Assembly (NCBI GenBank): GCA_016719395.1
Contig: JADJZF010000003.1
Location: 62,001 to 126,000 of the forward strand
From: Candidatus Amarobacter glycogenicus
Lineage (GTDB): Bacteria > Chloroflexota > Dehalococcoidia > Tepidiformales > Tepidiformaceae
DNA: 64,000 nucleotides
Reading direction: 5' to 3'
The stretch's first letter is position 1, and each line of letters opens with the position of its first letter. This document shows positions 45,107 through 53,841 of the stretch, in pieces. Under the pieces are notes generated by a model, which saw nothing but the letters and a program-made list of their open reading frames with translations, was not told the DNA's origin and did not search any database. The translations under genes were made by a program, and so were the position numbers.

Positions 45107-46833
45107 GCCGCTGTCCCCTCGCCGACCTGGGACTCCACGATCTCGGCATAGGTTGGGCAGGTCGCGAGCAATTGCTCATGCGTCCCCAGTCCCACCGTCT
45201 CGCCGCCTTCGAGAACGAGGATCTGGTCGGCATGCATAATCGTCGAGAATCGCTGAGCGATGATGATGACGGATGCGTCTTTCGTGTACGGCCCCAGAGC
45301 GGCCCGCAACCGGGCATCGGTCGCGAGATCGAGCGCAGAGAACGAGTCGTCGAACAGGTACACTTCCGGCTTTCGCACGAGGGCCCGGGCCATCGCCAGT
45401 CGCTGGCGCTGGCCACCCGAGACGTTCATGCCACCTTGTGCGATGTTCGCGTCCAGTCCGCCGGGCATCGCCCGGACGAAGTCCGCCGCCTGAGCGACTT
45501 CGAGTGCAGTCCAGATTTCTTCGTCCGTGGCATCGGGCTTTCCGTAACGCAGGTTGCTCGCGACTGAGCCGGCAAACAGGTAGGACTTCTGTGGCACGAG
45601 GCCGATGCGTTGCCACAGGATGTCCGGGTCAAGTTGGCGGATGTCCACACCGTCGAACAGCACCGCCCCGGCCGTGACGTCGAACAGGCGAGCCGCGAGG
45701 TTTACGAGGCTCGTCTTCCCCGATCCCGTACTCCCGATGATCGCCGTCGTCTGGCCCGGCAACGCCGTGAACGAAATGCCTTCGAGGACGGCGTGTTCCG
45801 CGCCCGGGTAGCGAAAGCCAACGTCGCGCAGGTCGAGGCGGCCTCTCGACTCCAGGTCCGTGATGGGTGCGGCGGGCGGCACGACGGAAGAGAACGTGTC
45901 GAGAACTTCCTGGATGCGTTCAGCGGAGACGGCCGCACGGGGAGCCATCATCGCGACCATGGTCGCCATCATCACCGCCATCATGATCAGCGAGAGGTAG
46001 GTGAGGAACGCCACCAGGGAGCCGATGGACATGGCGCCACTGTTGATCCGGTGTCCTCCAAACCAGATGACGGCGATGCTTGATGCATTCACCACCAGCA
46101 TCATCGTGGGGAACATCAGGGCCATCAGTCGCCCTGCTCTGAGCGAGGTCTGAGTCAGATCCTCGTTCACCGTATGAAAACGTTCGACTTCGACCGGCTC
46201 TCGTACGAAGGCTCGCACGACCCGCATCCCGACAATCTGGCCCCGGAGAACGGCATTGATGTTGTCGAGCCGTTCCTGCATGAGCCTGAACTGCGGGACC
46301 ATCCGCGAGATGATGACGCCCAGGATGACCATCAGGAGGGGCAGGCTTACTGCCAGCAGCCAGGACATGCCCAGGTCCTGCCGCATCGCCATGAACACCC
46401 CGAAAACGACGGTCAAAGGCGCGGCCACCACCATCGTGCAGCTCATGAGCACCAGCATCTGGACCTGCTGCACGTCGTTGGTGATTCGAGTGATAAGTGA
46501 AGGCGCACCGAAGAGGTTGACCTCCCTGGCAGAGAACTCTGTCACCCGGTGGAAGAGCGCGGCGCGCACGTCTCGTCCGAAACTCATCGCCGCCTTAGAG
46601 CCGCAATAGACCGCCGCGACGGAGAACAGCCCCTGAACGGCGGTGACGGCAATCATCGTCGCCCCGATTGACCAGATGTGCCCGGTGTCTCCGCGCAAGA
46701 CACCCTTATCGATGATGTCCGCGTTGAGCGACGGCAGGAGCAACGACGCAGAGGCCTGGATCGCCTGGAAAACAAGGACCGCCACCAGCCACTTCCGATA
46801 CGGCCGGAGGTGCGAACGCAGGAGTCTCAACAT
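45103..46833 (-). CDS. ABC exporter subunit (TMD-NBD half transporter), degenerate NBD
   Basis: 576 residues. Six spans, then ATPase domain with Walker A GSTGSGKTSLVNLAA, signature MNVSGGQRQRLAMARAL, Walker B VYLFDDSFSALD and H-loop IAQRFSTI. The catalytic Glu after Walker B is Asp and the H-loop His is Gln, the usual degenerate site of heterodimeric exporters (BmrC, TM287). First gene of the pair; divergent from rpsB across 239 bases in which I see no clear promoter. Confidence 0.9.
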   Translation of the reverse strand: MLRLLRSHLRPYRKWLVAVLVFQAIQASASLLLPSLNADIIDKGVLRGDTGHIWSIGATMIAVTAVQGLFSVAAVYCGSKAAMSFGRDVRAALFHRVTEFSAREVNLFGAPSLITRITNDVQQVQMLVLMSCTMVVAAPLTVVFGVFMAMRQDLGMSWLLAVSLPLLMVILGVIISRMVPQFRLMQERLDNINAVLRGQIVGMRVVRAFVREPVEVERFHTVNEDLTQTSLRAGRLMALMFPTMMLVVNASSIAVIWFGGHRINSGAMSIGSLVAFLTYLSLIMMAVMMATMVAMMAPRAAVSAERIQEVLDTFSSVVPPAAPITDLESRGRLDLRDVGFRYPGAEHAVLEGISFTALPGQTTAIIGSTGSGKTSLVNLAARLFDVTAGAVLFDGVDIRQLDPDILWQRIGLVPQKSYLFAGSVASNLRYGKPDATDEEIWTALEVAQAADFVRAMPGGLDANIAQGGMNVSGGQRQRLAMARALVRKPEVYLFDDSFSALDLATDARLRAALGPYTKDASVIIIAQRFSTIMHADQILVLEGGETVGLGTHEQLLATCPTYAEIVESQVGEGTAA

Positions 46834-47072
46834 AGAGCGCTATCCTACGAGAGCGCGTGGGACTTCGGAACAAACCGCCCGCACGAATTGGCATTCGCGT
46901 TCGCGCCGACGGGCCAGGCCGGACCCCCGCGAGATTGCCAGGCCGAGGGTCGCAACGACACGAATTCGCTTTCAGCTTCCGTCAAGGCCGAATCTCGCCT
47001 ACCCTGAATCGGTTGCGTTTCTCAGGCGGCGCCCGGTCCTTCCCCGGAAGGGCAAATCTATGACGCCGCACG

Positions 47073-47993
47073 TTGGAGGACCCCCTGGTTACCCCTGTCA
47101 GCATGAAGCAGTTACTGGAGGCCGGCGTCCATTTCGGCCACCAGACCCGCCGTTGGAACCCGAAGATGCGCCAGTTCATCTTCACCGAGCGCAACGGCAT
47201 CCATATCATCGACCTGCAGCAGACCGTCACCCGGCTCGATAGCGCGATCACGTTCATCCGCGACGTGGTTGCGAACGGGTCCGATGTGCTCGTCATCGGC
47301 ACGAAGAAGCAGGCTCGCGAGACCGTGGAGTTGGAGGCGGGCCGGGCGAACCTCCCGTTCGTCAACAACCGCTGGCTCGGCGGGACGCTCACGAACTTCC
47401 GCACCATCCAGAGCCGGATCAAGCATCTCCAGACGCTCGAGACTTCGATGGAGCGCGGCGACTACTCGCGCCTCACCAAGAAGGAACAGCTCGACATCTC
47501 GAACGAGATCGAGCGGATGAACCGCTACTTCGGCGGCATCAAGCAGATGGATCGGCTCCCGGCGGCGGTGTTCATCATCGACACGGTGAAGGAAGCCATC
47601 GCCGTCGCGGAATGCAAGCGCCTGAACATCCCGATCGTGTCTCTCGTCGACACGAACTGCGACCCGGACCCGGTCGCCTATCCGATCCCGAGCAACGACG
47701 ACGCGATCCGCGCCATCAAGCTCATCCTCGGCAAAGTCGCCGATGCTGCCATCGAAGGCCGTGCAGCGAAGGAATCCGGCGCGGGCGCGGGCACCGGCGT
47801 GGCGGTTGAAGACTTCGCCCGCGCCGCACAGGCCGGCGTCGATGCAGGGACGTTCTCGGCAGCGCCCGAAGACGCAGCCGCGGAAGAAGCGGCGCCCACT
47901 GTCACGACCATTTCGGCAACGGCCCAGGCCGCTGCTGTCGCCACACCTTCGGAGCCGGCCCCGGCCCCTTCCGAAGCACCCGCTCAGGAGTAG
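47073..47993 (+). CDS. rpsB: 30S ribosomal protein S2
   Basis: S2 core starts VSMKQLLEAGVHFGHQTRRWNPKM and includes QKTVTRL-like helix region, NNRWLGGTLTNFRTI and PIVSLVDTNCDPDPVAYPIP. The last about 70 residues are Ala/Pro/Glu-rich, an extension beyond the usual length. Start is unclear: TTG at 47073 overlaps what looks like the Shine-Dalgarno (GGAGG, 47075-47079); the family N-terminus (VTPVS) would begin at GTT 47088 or CTG 47085; ATG 47103 is too far. First gene of the rpsB-tsf-pyrH-frr-uppS cluster. Confidence 0.95.
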   Translation: MEDPLVTPVSMKQLLEAGVHFGHQTRRWNPKMRQFIFTERNGIHIIDLQQTVTRLDSAITFIRDVVANGSDVLVIGTKKQARETVELEAGRANLPFVNNRWLGGTLTNFRTIQSRIKHLQTLETSMERGDYSRLTKKEQLDISNEIERMNRYFGGIKQMDRLPAAVFIIDTVKEAIAVAECKRLNIPIVSLVDTNCDPDPVAYPIPSNDDAIRAIKLILGKVADAAIEGRAAKESGAGAGTGVAVEDFARAAQAGVDAGTFSAAPEDAAAEEAAPTVTTISATAQAAAVATPSEPAPAPSEAPAQE

Positions 47994-48002
47994 CCGAGTC
48001 TC

Positions 48003-48509
48003 GTGGAAATCACAACCGCAATGATCAAAGAGCTGCGCGAGGCGACTGGCGCAGGAGTGATGGATGCCAAGCGGGCACTGGAAGAGGCCGCCGGCGACAT
48101 GGCAAAGGCCAAGGGCATCCTCCGCGAAAAAGGCATGGCCGCCGCGGCCAAGCGCTCCGACCGCGAGACCTCCAACGGTGTCGTTGAGGCCTACATCCAC
48201 GCCGGCGGCCGCATCGGCGTGCTGGTGGAGGTGAACTGCGAGACCGACTTCGTGGCGAACACCGAGGACTTCCGAGGGCTCGCCCGGAGCGTTGCGATGC
48301 AGATCGCCGCGATGAGCCCCGCCGTGATTTCGAAGGATGACCCGGAGCGCGAGAAGCACGAAGGGACGGACGCCGAGGTTTGCCTCCTCAGCCAGCCCTT
48401 CATCCGCGACTCCTCGCGGACTATCGAGGCGCTGGTACAGGACGCCGTCGCGAAGACGGGCGAGAACATCCGCATCCGGCGTTTCACCCGCTTCGAGCTG
48501 GGCCGATAA
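48003..48509 (+). CDS. tsf: Translation elongation factor Ts, short form
   Basis: 168 residues from a GTG at 48003. UBA-like N-terminus IKELREATGAGVMDAKRALEE, then the core GRIGVLVEVNCETDFVANTEDF containing the TDF that contacts EF-Tu. Only one core subdomain repeat is present, followed by VQDAVAKTGENIRIRRFTRFE, as in the short EF-Ts of several phyla. Nucleotide exchange factor for EF-Tu. Nine bases after rpsB. Confidence 0.95.
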   Translation: MEITTAMIKELREATGAGVMDAKRALEEAAGDMAKAKGILREKGMAAAAKRSDRETSNGVVEAYIHAGGRIGVLVEVNCETDFVANTEDFRGLARSVAMQIAAMSPAVISKDDPEREKHEGTDAEVCLLSQPFIRDSSRTIEALVQDAVAKTGENIRIRRFTRFELGR

Positions 48510-48515
48510 CGCGCT

Positions 48516-49274
48516 GTGGCAACGAGCGCGATGCCACGCTACAAGCGAGCACTGGTAAAGCTGAGTGGCGAGGCCCTGATGGGGTCTCGCCACTTCGGCA
48601 TTGACCCGGAGACGCTGAACGACGTCGCCCGCCAGATTACACAGGCCCACGATGAAGGCATCCAGGTGGCCGTTTCGGTGGGTGGCGGGAACTTCTGGCG
48701 CGGCGCCACCGTCGCGGAAACCGGGATGGACCGCGCAACCGCCGACTACGCAGGAATGCTGGGGACGATCATGAACGCCCTCGCGCTCCAGGACGCACTG
48801 GAGAAAGCGGGGGCGACGGTCCGGACGCAGACGGCACTGCCGATCTCCCAGGTCGCCGAGCCCTACATCCGCCGCAGGGCTATCCGCCACCTGGAGAAGG
48901 GACGCGTCGTCATTTTCGCGGCCGGCACCGGCAACCCGTTCATGACGACGGACACGGCGGGAGCCCTGCGCGCCATCGAGACCGACTGCGAAATCCTCTT
49001 GATGGCGAAGAACGGAGTCGACGGCGTGTACGATGCCGACCCCGCGAAGGTACCCACGGCGAAGAAATACGATCAGCTGACACACATCGAAGCCATCCAG
49101 CAGCGGCTGGCGGTGATGGATATCACAGCGCTTTCGATGTGCATGGAACACCATCTCCCGATCCTCGTGTTCGATGTCGCAGCGCCCGACGCGGTGTTCC
49201 ACGCGCTCCGGGGAGATAGAATTGGAACGATCGTTACTGCCAGCCCGGAGGCGAGTGCCGCCGGTGGCTCCTGA
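48516..49274 (+). CDS. pyrH: UMP kinase
   Basis: 252 residues from GTG 48516; the ATG at 48531 (MPRYKRALVKLSGEALMG) is equally plausible. Amino-acid-kinase fold with LVKLSGEALMG, VSVGGGNFWRG, DYAGMLGTIMNALALQ and LMAKNGVDGVYDADP. Converts UMP to UDP, hexameric and allosteric in bacteria. Six bases after tsf. Confidence 0.95.
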   Translation: MATSAMPRYKRALVKLSGEALMGSRHFGIDPETLNDVARQITQAHDEGIQVAVSVGGGNFWRGATVAETGMDRATADYAGMLGTIMNALALQDALEKAGATVRTQTALPISQVAEPYIRRRAIRHLEKGRVVIFAAGTGNPFMTTDTAGALRAIETDCEILLMAKNGVDGVYDADPAKVPTAKKYDQLTHIEAIQQRLAVMDITALSMCMEHHLPILVFDVAAPDAVFHALRGDRIGTIVTASPEASAAGGS

Positions 49275-49291
49275 CGCAGGGAGGGACTTCC

Positions 49292-49855
49292 ATGGCTGAT
49301 CCGGACGAGATTCTCCTCACCGCCGACGAAAAGATGGACTCCGCGATCGAGGCTTTTCGCCGCGAATTGAACGGCATCCGGACCGGCCGTGCCCATCCGA
49401 GCCTGATCGAGACGCTGTCTGTGGACTACTACGGGGCGATGACGCCGCTTAAGCAGTTGGGGTCGATCAACGCGCCCGAATCACGGCTCCTCACCATCCA
49501 GGTCTGGGATCGCGGCGCGGTTTCGGCTATCCAAAAGGCGATCCAAGCTTCGGACCTGGGGCTGAACCCGGCAATCGACGGCCAGACGATGCGCCTTCCG
49601 ATCCCCGCGCTCACCGAGCAGCGGCGCAAGGAGCTGGTGAAGCTCCTCCACAACAAGACCGAAGACGCCCGCGTCGCGGTGCGAAACGTGCGCCGGCACT
49701 CCCACGACGAGCTGCGCAAGGCGGAAAAGGACGGCGACGTTTCCCAGGACGACCTGAAACGCAGCGAAGAAGAGCTCCAGAAGATCACGGACCGGCACGT
49801 CGCGAACATCGACAACGAGTCGAAGAAGAAAGAGTCGGAGCTGCTTGAAGTCTGA
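49292..49855 (+). CDS. frr: Ribosome recycling factor
   Basis: 187 residues, normal length. MDSAIEAFRRELNGIRTGRAHPSLIE opens the three-helix bundle, YYGAMTPLKQLGSINAPESRLL forms the beta domain, and RRKELVKLLHNKTEDARVAVRNVRR the C-terminal helix. GGGAGG precedes the ATG. Splits post-termination ribosomes with EF-G. Overlaps uppS by 11 bases. Confidence 0.96.
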   Translation: MADPDEILLTADEKMDSAIEAFRRELNGIRTGRAHPSLIETLSVDYYGAMTPLKQLGSINAPESRLLTIQVWDRGAVSAIQKAIQASDLGLNPAIDGQTMRLPIPALTEQRRKELVKLLHNKTEDARVAVRNVRRHSHDELRKAEKDGDVSQDDLKRSEEELQKITDRHVANIDNESKKKESELLEV

Positions 49856-50642
49856 GACAGCCTCCGTCCCGGCCGGCGAAGCGGCCGACTTCCTCGGCGA
49901 CTTGATCTCGCCGATCTCGGGCGGACGCGTGCCGCGCCACGTCGCGGTGATCATGGATGGGAACGGCCGGTGGGCTACTCAGCGAGGACTCCCGCGGGCG
50001 GCCGGGCACCGCGCCGGCACGGAGAATATCCGGCGAGTCATCGAGCGGTTCGCGGATCACGGTGTCCAGCACCTGACGCTTTACGCCTTCAGCACCGAGA
50101 ACTGGAACCGCCCGCAGCGAGAAGTTCGCATGCTCATCCGGTTGCTGCGGTACTTCATCAAGCGGGAGCTAAACAACCTCCACAAGAACGGCATCCGCCT
50201 GCGCATGCTGGGCCACCTCGAAACACTCCCGGACTGGCTCCAGAAGCAGGTCGAAGAGGCCATCGCGCTGACTTCGGAGAATAGCCGGATGACCCTGAAC
50301 ATCTGCTTCAGCTACGGAGGGCGGGACGACATCCTGATGGCCGTGCAGTCCATCGTCCGGGCCGAATTGGGCGCCTCCGAAATCACTGAAGAGACGATCT
50401 CTGCCCACCTTTCGACCTCCGGGGCGCCCGATCCTGACCTGCTCATCCGCACGGGCGGCGACATGCGCATCTCGAACTTCCTGCTCTGGCAGGCTGCCTA
50501 CGCGGAGCTCTACTTCACCGATACCTTCTGGCCAGACTTCGGTCGCGAAGATACGGACATCGCACTCGCAGAGTACGGCCGCCGCAAGCGCAAGTTCGGC
50601 GCGCTCCTGCCGGAGGATCTCGAGGCTTTCGGCAGTCCCTAA
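49845..50642 (+). CDS. uppS: Isoprenyl (undecaprenyl) diphosphate synthase
   Basis: 265 residues from a TTG at 49845 inside the frr 3' end. Family signature VAVIMDGNGRWATQRGLPRAAGHRAG with the catalytic Asp, FSTENWNRPQREV, and the C-terminal PDLLIRTGGDMRISNFLLWQAAYAELYFTD. Makes the lipid carrier used for peptidoglycan and for the glycan export expected from the 23-33 kb operon. cdsA follows after an inserted M23 gene. Confidence 0.95.
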   Translation: MKSETASVPAGEAADFLGDLISPISGGRVPRHVAVIMDGNGRWATQRGLPRAAGHRAGTENIRRVIERFADHGVQHLTLYAFSTENWNRPQREVRMLIRLLRYFIKRELNNLHKNGIRLRMLGHLETLPDWLQKQVEEAIALTSENSRMTLNICFSYGGRDDILMAVQSIVRAELGASEITEETISAHLSTSGAPDPDLLIRTGGDMRISNFLLWQAAYAELYFTDTFWPDFGREDTDIALAEYGRRKRKFGALLPEDLEAFGSP

Positions 50643-50674
50643 AGGCAAACGTCTCACCGTGTGACTCCATCCCG

Positions 50675-50703
50675 TTGTCATCCTCGGCATTTCCCGGTCT
50701 AAT
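50675..50703 (+). promoter_or_regulatory. Promoter of the LysM/M23 gene
   Basis: TTGTCA (50675-50680), 17-base spacer, TCTAAT (50698-50703). GGAGG at 50714-50718 and the ATG at 50725 follow, so this gene can be read independently of the rpsB cluster. Confidence 0.6.
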
Positions 50704-50724
50704 CCTCCTTCCCGGAGGTTCCCT

Positions 50725-51591
50725 ATGCCGCTCGAATTCGCCAACGCGCTTATCTACACCGTCCAGGCCGGAGACACGCTAACCGCCATCGCGAACGCTC
50801 ACGGCGTGTCGCTTGATGCGCTGGTCGCCGCGAACGCCGGGATCGTCGGTGACCCTTCGCTCATCCAGCCGGGCTGGGAGCTCGTGATCCCGGGCGAGCT
50901 CGGCGGTACTCGCCGGGGCGCCGCTCCCGCTGGGACGGGTGTCGCCGCGTACACCGTCGAGGCCGGAGATAGCCTTGCCGGGCTCGCGGGGCGCTGGGGC
51001 ACGACCGTCGAGTCCATCGCCGAACTGAACGGCATCACGAATCCGAGCCTCATCTTCGTGGGCCAGCGCATCCGGCGCCCAGGCGATGCGGCTGTTCCCC
51101 ACGCGACCGTCGCCGTCGCCGCCCAGCCGGAAGCGGACGTTCGCGGCCGGCTGGAGTTCGTCCGCTGGCCGCTGGATGTGCCGCCGGCCGTCGTCACGGG
51201 CGGCTATCGACAGGATTATGGCAACTACCTCCACCGCGGCATCGACCTCGGCGGTGTGCCGGTGGGGACACCCGTTTTCGCCCCGGCGGCGGGGATCATT
51301 GCTGTCCATCGCCCAGGAGATGCCTGGGGCAACGGGAGCTTCGGTGTCAACGTGGTCATCGACCATCCCGGGACACCGTGGTGGTCGATCTATGCCCACA
51401 TGCTTGAGACCACCCGCACGACCGGCGAGTCTGTGGCCGCCGGTGACCTCATTGGCGCCGTGGGGTTCACCGGATTCGTCGTCCCGGAGGGTCCGGCCGG
51501 CGCCCACCTCCACTGGCAGTTGAGCGCTCACAGCGGGTTCCCACAGGGGTTCGAGTACATCGCCAACCCGCTGGATTTCCTCGCGACCTGA
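50725..51591 (+). CDS. LysM-LysM-M23 peptidase (cell-wall endopeptidase-like)
   Basis: 288 residues. Two LysM domains at about residues 10-52 (YTVQAGDTLTAIANAHGVSL) and 74-115 (YTVEAGDSLAGLAGRWGTTV), then an M23 domain with the zinc ligands in HRGIDLG, the conserved YAHM, and GAHLHWQL. All catalytic positions are present. No signal peptide or membrane span is visible at the N-terminus, which is odd for a wall hydrolase; export might use a non-classical path. Own promoter upstream. Inserted between uppS and cdsA. Confidence 0.85.
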   Translation: MPLEFANALIYTVQAGDTLTAIANAHGVSLDALVAANAGIVGDPSLIQPGWELVIPGELGGTRRGAAPAGTGVAAYTVEAGDSLAGLAGRWGTTVESIAELNGITNPSLIFVGQRIRRPGDAAVPHATVAVAAQPEADVRGRLEFVRWPLDVPPAVVTGGYRQDYGNYLHRGIDLGGVPVGTPVFAPAAGIIAVHRPGDAWGNGSFGVNVVIDHPGTPWWSIYAHMLETTRTTGESVAAGDLIGAVGFTGFVVPEGPAGAHLHWQLSAHSGFPQGFEYIANPLDFLAT

Positions 51592-51636
51592 GGACACGGC
51601 CTTTGGCCTTCGGTCGTTGGCGCTTACGCTTCGTCT

Positions 51637-52443
51637 GTGTCCAATCTCCAGCTTCGCCTGCTGACTGCCGCCGCCGGGCTGCCGCTGATCCTGGCGGTTG
51701 CCTGGATCGGCGGATGGACTTTCGCCCTGGTACTCGCCGGTGTCGGGCTCCTGGCAGCGATGGAGTTCGTCCACGGCTGGCTGATCCCATCGATGCCGAT
51801 ACGGCAGGTCCTCCCGCAATTGCCGACCTTCATCATCGCCCCCGCGGTGGTGGCGACCGCCCATGTCGAACCTCGCTGGGTGTTGGGCGGGTTCGTGTTT
51901 GCCGGGCTTTTCGGGCTCCTCGGCTATCTGCCCACGAACGCAATCGGCCCGCGAAAACCGTACCGCGTCTACTGCTGGTGCGTGCTCTACCTGGGCATCT
52001 TACCGGCCACCTTCGTCCTCGTCCGGGACGTCGAACAGGGCCGGGAGTGGTTCTTCCTTGGCCTCCTTTCCACCTTCGCCGTCGATACCGGTGCGTATGC
52101 GGTCGGACGGCTGATTGGGCGGCACAAGATGGCGCCGAAGATCAGCCCGAAAAAGACGTGGGAGGGCGCCGCCGGAGGCATCATCGCGGGTATCGCTGCG
52201 GTGTTCGCGTTGAATTCGCTCTTCGAGACGGGTGTGGCGGCGAGCACGATCTGGCACTTCGCCATCGCGGTGCCGCCTGCCGCTATCATCGGCGACCTGG
52301 TCGAGAGCTGGATGAAACGGCGAATGGGCGTGAAGGATGCCTCCGGGCTGCTGCCGGGACACGGCGGGTTCATGGATCGACTGGATTCTCTTCTCTTCGT
52401 CTTTCCGGTGCTGTACGTCTTTCTCGAGCTTCGTGTGCTCTAA
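51637..52443 (+). CDS. cdsA: Phosphatidate cytidylyltransferase
   Basis: 268 residues from a GTG at 51637, about seven membrane spans. The family signature is complete: ESWMKRRMGVKDASGLLPGHGG followed by FMDRLDSLLF, giving the KR...KD...GG...DR-D motif that binds CTP and metal. Makes CDP-diacylglycerol for phospholipid synthesis. Sits in its usual place downstream of uppS. Confidence 0.94.
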   Translation: MSNLQLRLLTAAAGLPLILAVAWIGGWTFALVLAGVGLLAAMEFVHGWLIPSMPIRQVLPQLPTFIIAPAVVATAHVEPRWVLGGFVFAGLFGLLGYLPTNAIGPRKPYRVYCWCVLYLGILPATFVLVRDVEQGREWFFLGLLSTFAVDTGAYAVGRLIGRHKMAPKISPKKTWEGAAGGIIAGIAAVFALNSLFETGVAASTIWHFAIAVPPAAIIGDLVESWMKRRMGVKDASGLLPGHGGFMDRLDSLLFVFPVLYVFLELRVL

Positions 52444-52458
52444 TGGTGGCTAGCCGCA

Positions 52459-53238
52459 ATGCATGACGAAGAAACGCAAGAACACCTCGACGAGGTGATG
52501 TTCGAAGGTCCTGAAACCCCATGGCTGCTGCGCAAACCGGTCGTCGGAGGCGTAGTCGCGGTCTTCGCCGTTACCGTCGTCCTCTACTTTTTGGCCACCC
52601 AGTTCTGGGGTGTCTCCTTCAAGATAGATGCTGAACCGTTCCGGGATTGGGTGGAGGCCCGGGGGGCGCTCGGGGTCGTCGTCTTCATCCTGGTGATGGC
52701 CGCCTCAGTGCTGTTCGCGCCGATCCCGAACATCCCGATCTTCATCGCCGCGGGCCTGGCCTGGGGCCCAGTGCTGGGGACGGCCTACTGCATGGCAGGA
52801 CTCACCCTCGGATCAGCCGCGGCCTTCGGGATCGCTCGCCGGTTCGGGAGGAAGTTCCTTCCCCGCCTCATTGGCGAGAAGGCAGCAGCCCGGCTCGACC
52901 ATATGGTCGACACGATGGGCGGGCGGGTTGTCTTCTGGACGCGCATCATGCCGGGCGTGAACTTCGACTGGATCAGCTTCGTGGCAGGGATGACCTCGGT
53001 GCGGTTCCGAGTGTTCATCTTCTACAGTTTCCTGGGCATGATCCCGCCCTGCGCGACAACGGTGGTGATGGGCGACGGCCTGAACCGCGACCCGCGCATC
53101 ACGCTCGCTATGGGCGGGCTCTGGGTGACTGCCATCCTCGCTACCGCGGCCTATTTCTGGACGCGCAGGAAGCACTGGGCGGGTCCAGTCCCGGTCATCG
53201 CCGAATCAGGGGTGAACCCCGAGGCCGAATTGGGATAA
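52459..53238 (+). CDS. VTT/DedA-TVP38 family membrane protein
   Basis: 259 residues with five or six spans. The SNARE-associated/VTT core is recognised by FAPIPNIPIFIAAGLAWGPVLG, GSAAAFGIARRFGRKFLPRL and RIMPGVNFDWISFVAGMTSV. Such proteins act as lipid scramblases or undecaprenyl-phosphate recyclers in other bacteria. It begins 15 bases after cdsA, so probably co-transcribed and involved in lipids. Confidence 0.82.
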   Translation: MHDEETQEHLDEVMFEGPETPWLLRKPVVGGVVAVFAVTVVLYFLATQFWGVSFKIDAEPFRDWVEARGALGVVVFILVMAASVLFAPIPNIPIFIAAGLAWGPVLGTAYCMAGLTLGSAAAFGIARRFGRKFLPRLIGEKAAARLDHMVDTMGGRVVFWTRIMPGVNFDWISFVAGMTSVRFRVFIFYSFLGMIPPCATTVVMGDGLNRDPRITLAMGGLWVTAILATAAYFWTRRKHWAGPVPVIAESGVNPEAELG

Positions 53239-53324
53239 TCCGGCGGGCTCATCAGGGTTCCCCTTATCCGCCCTCTGCATCCCCGAGAGCACAATTCGGC
53301 TCAGTCCACCGGGTGGTTCCACAG

Positions 53325-53834
53325 ATGTCGATCTCACGTTTTCCGGCCTACCTTCGCCTTCTTGGCGAGCGCACTCCCTTCGAATCTCCGAGCACGGCAC
53401 CGGCAGCCTCCGCCGTCACAGAAACGGACCCGGCGACGGGGGTCGCCACTCGCGACGCACTCCTCGACGGCCTGGAGGCGATGGGGCGCATCGCCCCCCG
53501 CGCGCCGCTGTCCTTCCTCGTAGTGAAGGTAGCCGGCCTCGGACACTGCGACGGAGAGGATCAGCTTCGCGGGATCGCAGCGCGCATCCGCGAGCTCACC
53601 CGCGGGACGGATATCGTGGGCCGCTTCACCGGGACGACATTCGGCATCGCATTGCAGGGCACGGGCGTGACGGCAGCAGGCGCCGTCGCAGCGCGAATGA
53701 CGCATCACCTCAACCGGATGGCCGAACTGAGCCCCTCGATTTGCATCACCGTCTCGGCGGCGACGGGCACGGGCATCAACGCCGAGACCCTCCCGACGGC
53801 GGCGATGGACACCTACGAGCCCTGCTGCGGGTAG
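53325..53834 (+). CDS. Degenerate GGDEF-domain protein
   Basis: 169 residues from the ATG at 53325. The order of elements follows a diguanylate cyclase: DPATGVATRDALLDGLE, a hydrophobic strand SFLVVKVAGLGH, the helix RGIAARIRELTRGTDIVGRF, and a strand FGIALQGTG. The signature GGDEF is replaced by TGTTF in RFTGTTFGIAL, and the usual metal Asp in the first strand is missing, so no cyclase activity is expected. May bind nucleotide or act by protein contact. A frame extending upstream is non-genic. Confidence 0.6.
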   Translation: MSISRFPAYLRLLGERTPFESPSTAPAASAVTETDPATGVATRDALLDGLEAMGRIAPRAPLSFLVVKVAGLGHCDGEDQLRGIAARIRELTRGTDIVGRFTGTTFGIALQGTGVTAAGAVAARMTHHLNRMAELSPSICITVSAATGTGINAETLPTAAMDTYEPCCG

Positions 53835-53841
53835 GCCCCTT

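Noticed and set aside
47112..49202. Very long (nearly 700-codon) open frame antisense to rpsB-tsf-pyrH
   Set aside because: Mirrors codon structure of three confirmed genes; no domains or start signals.
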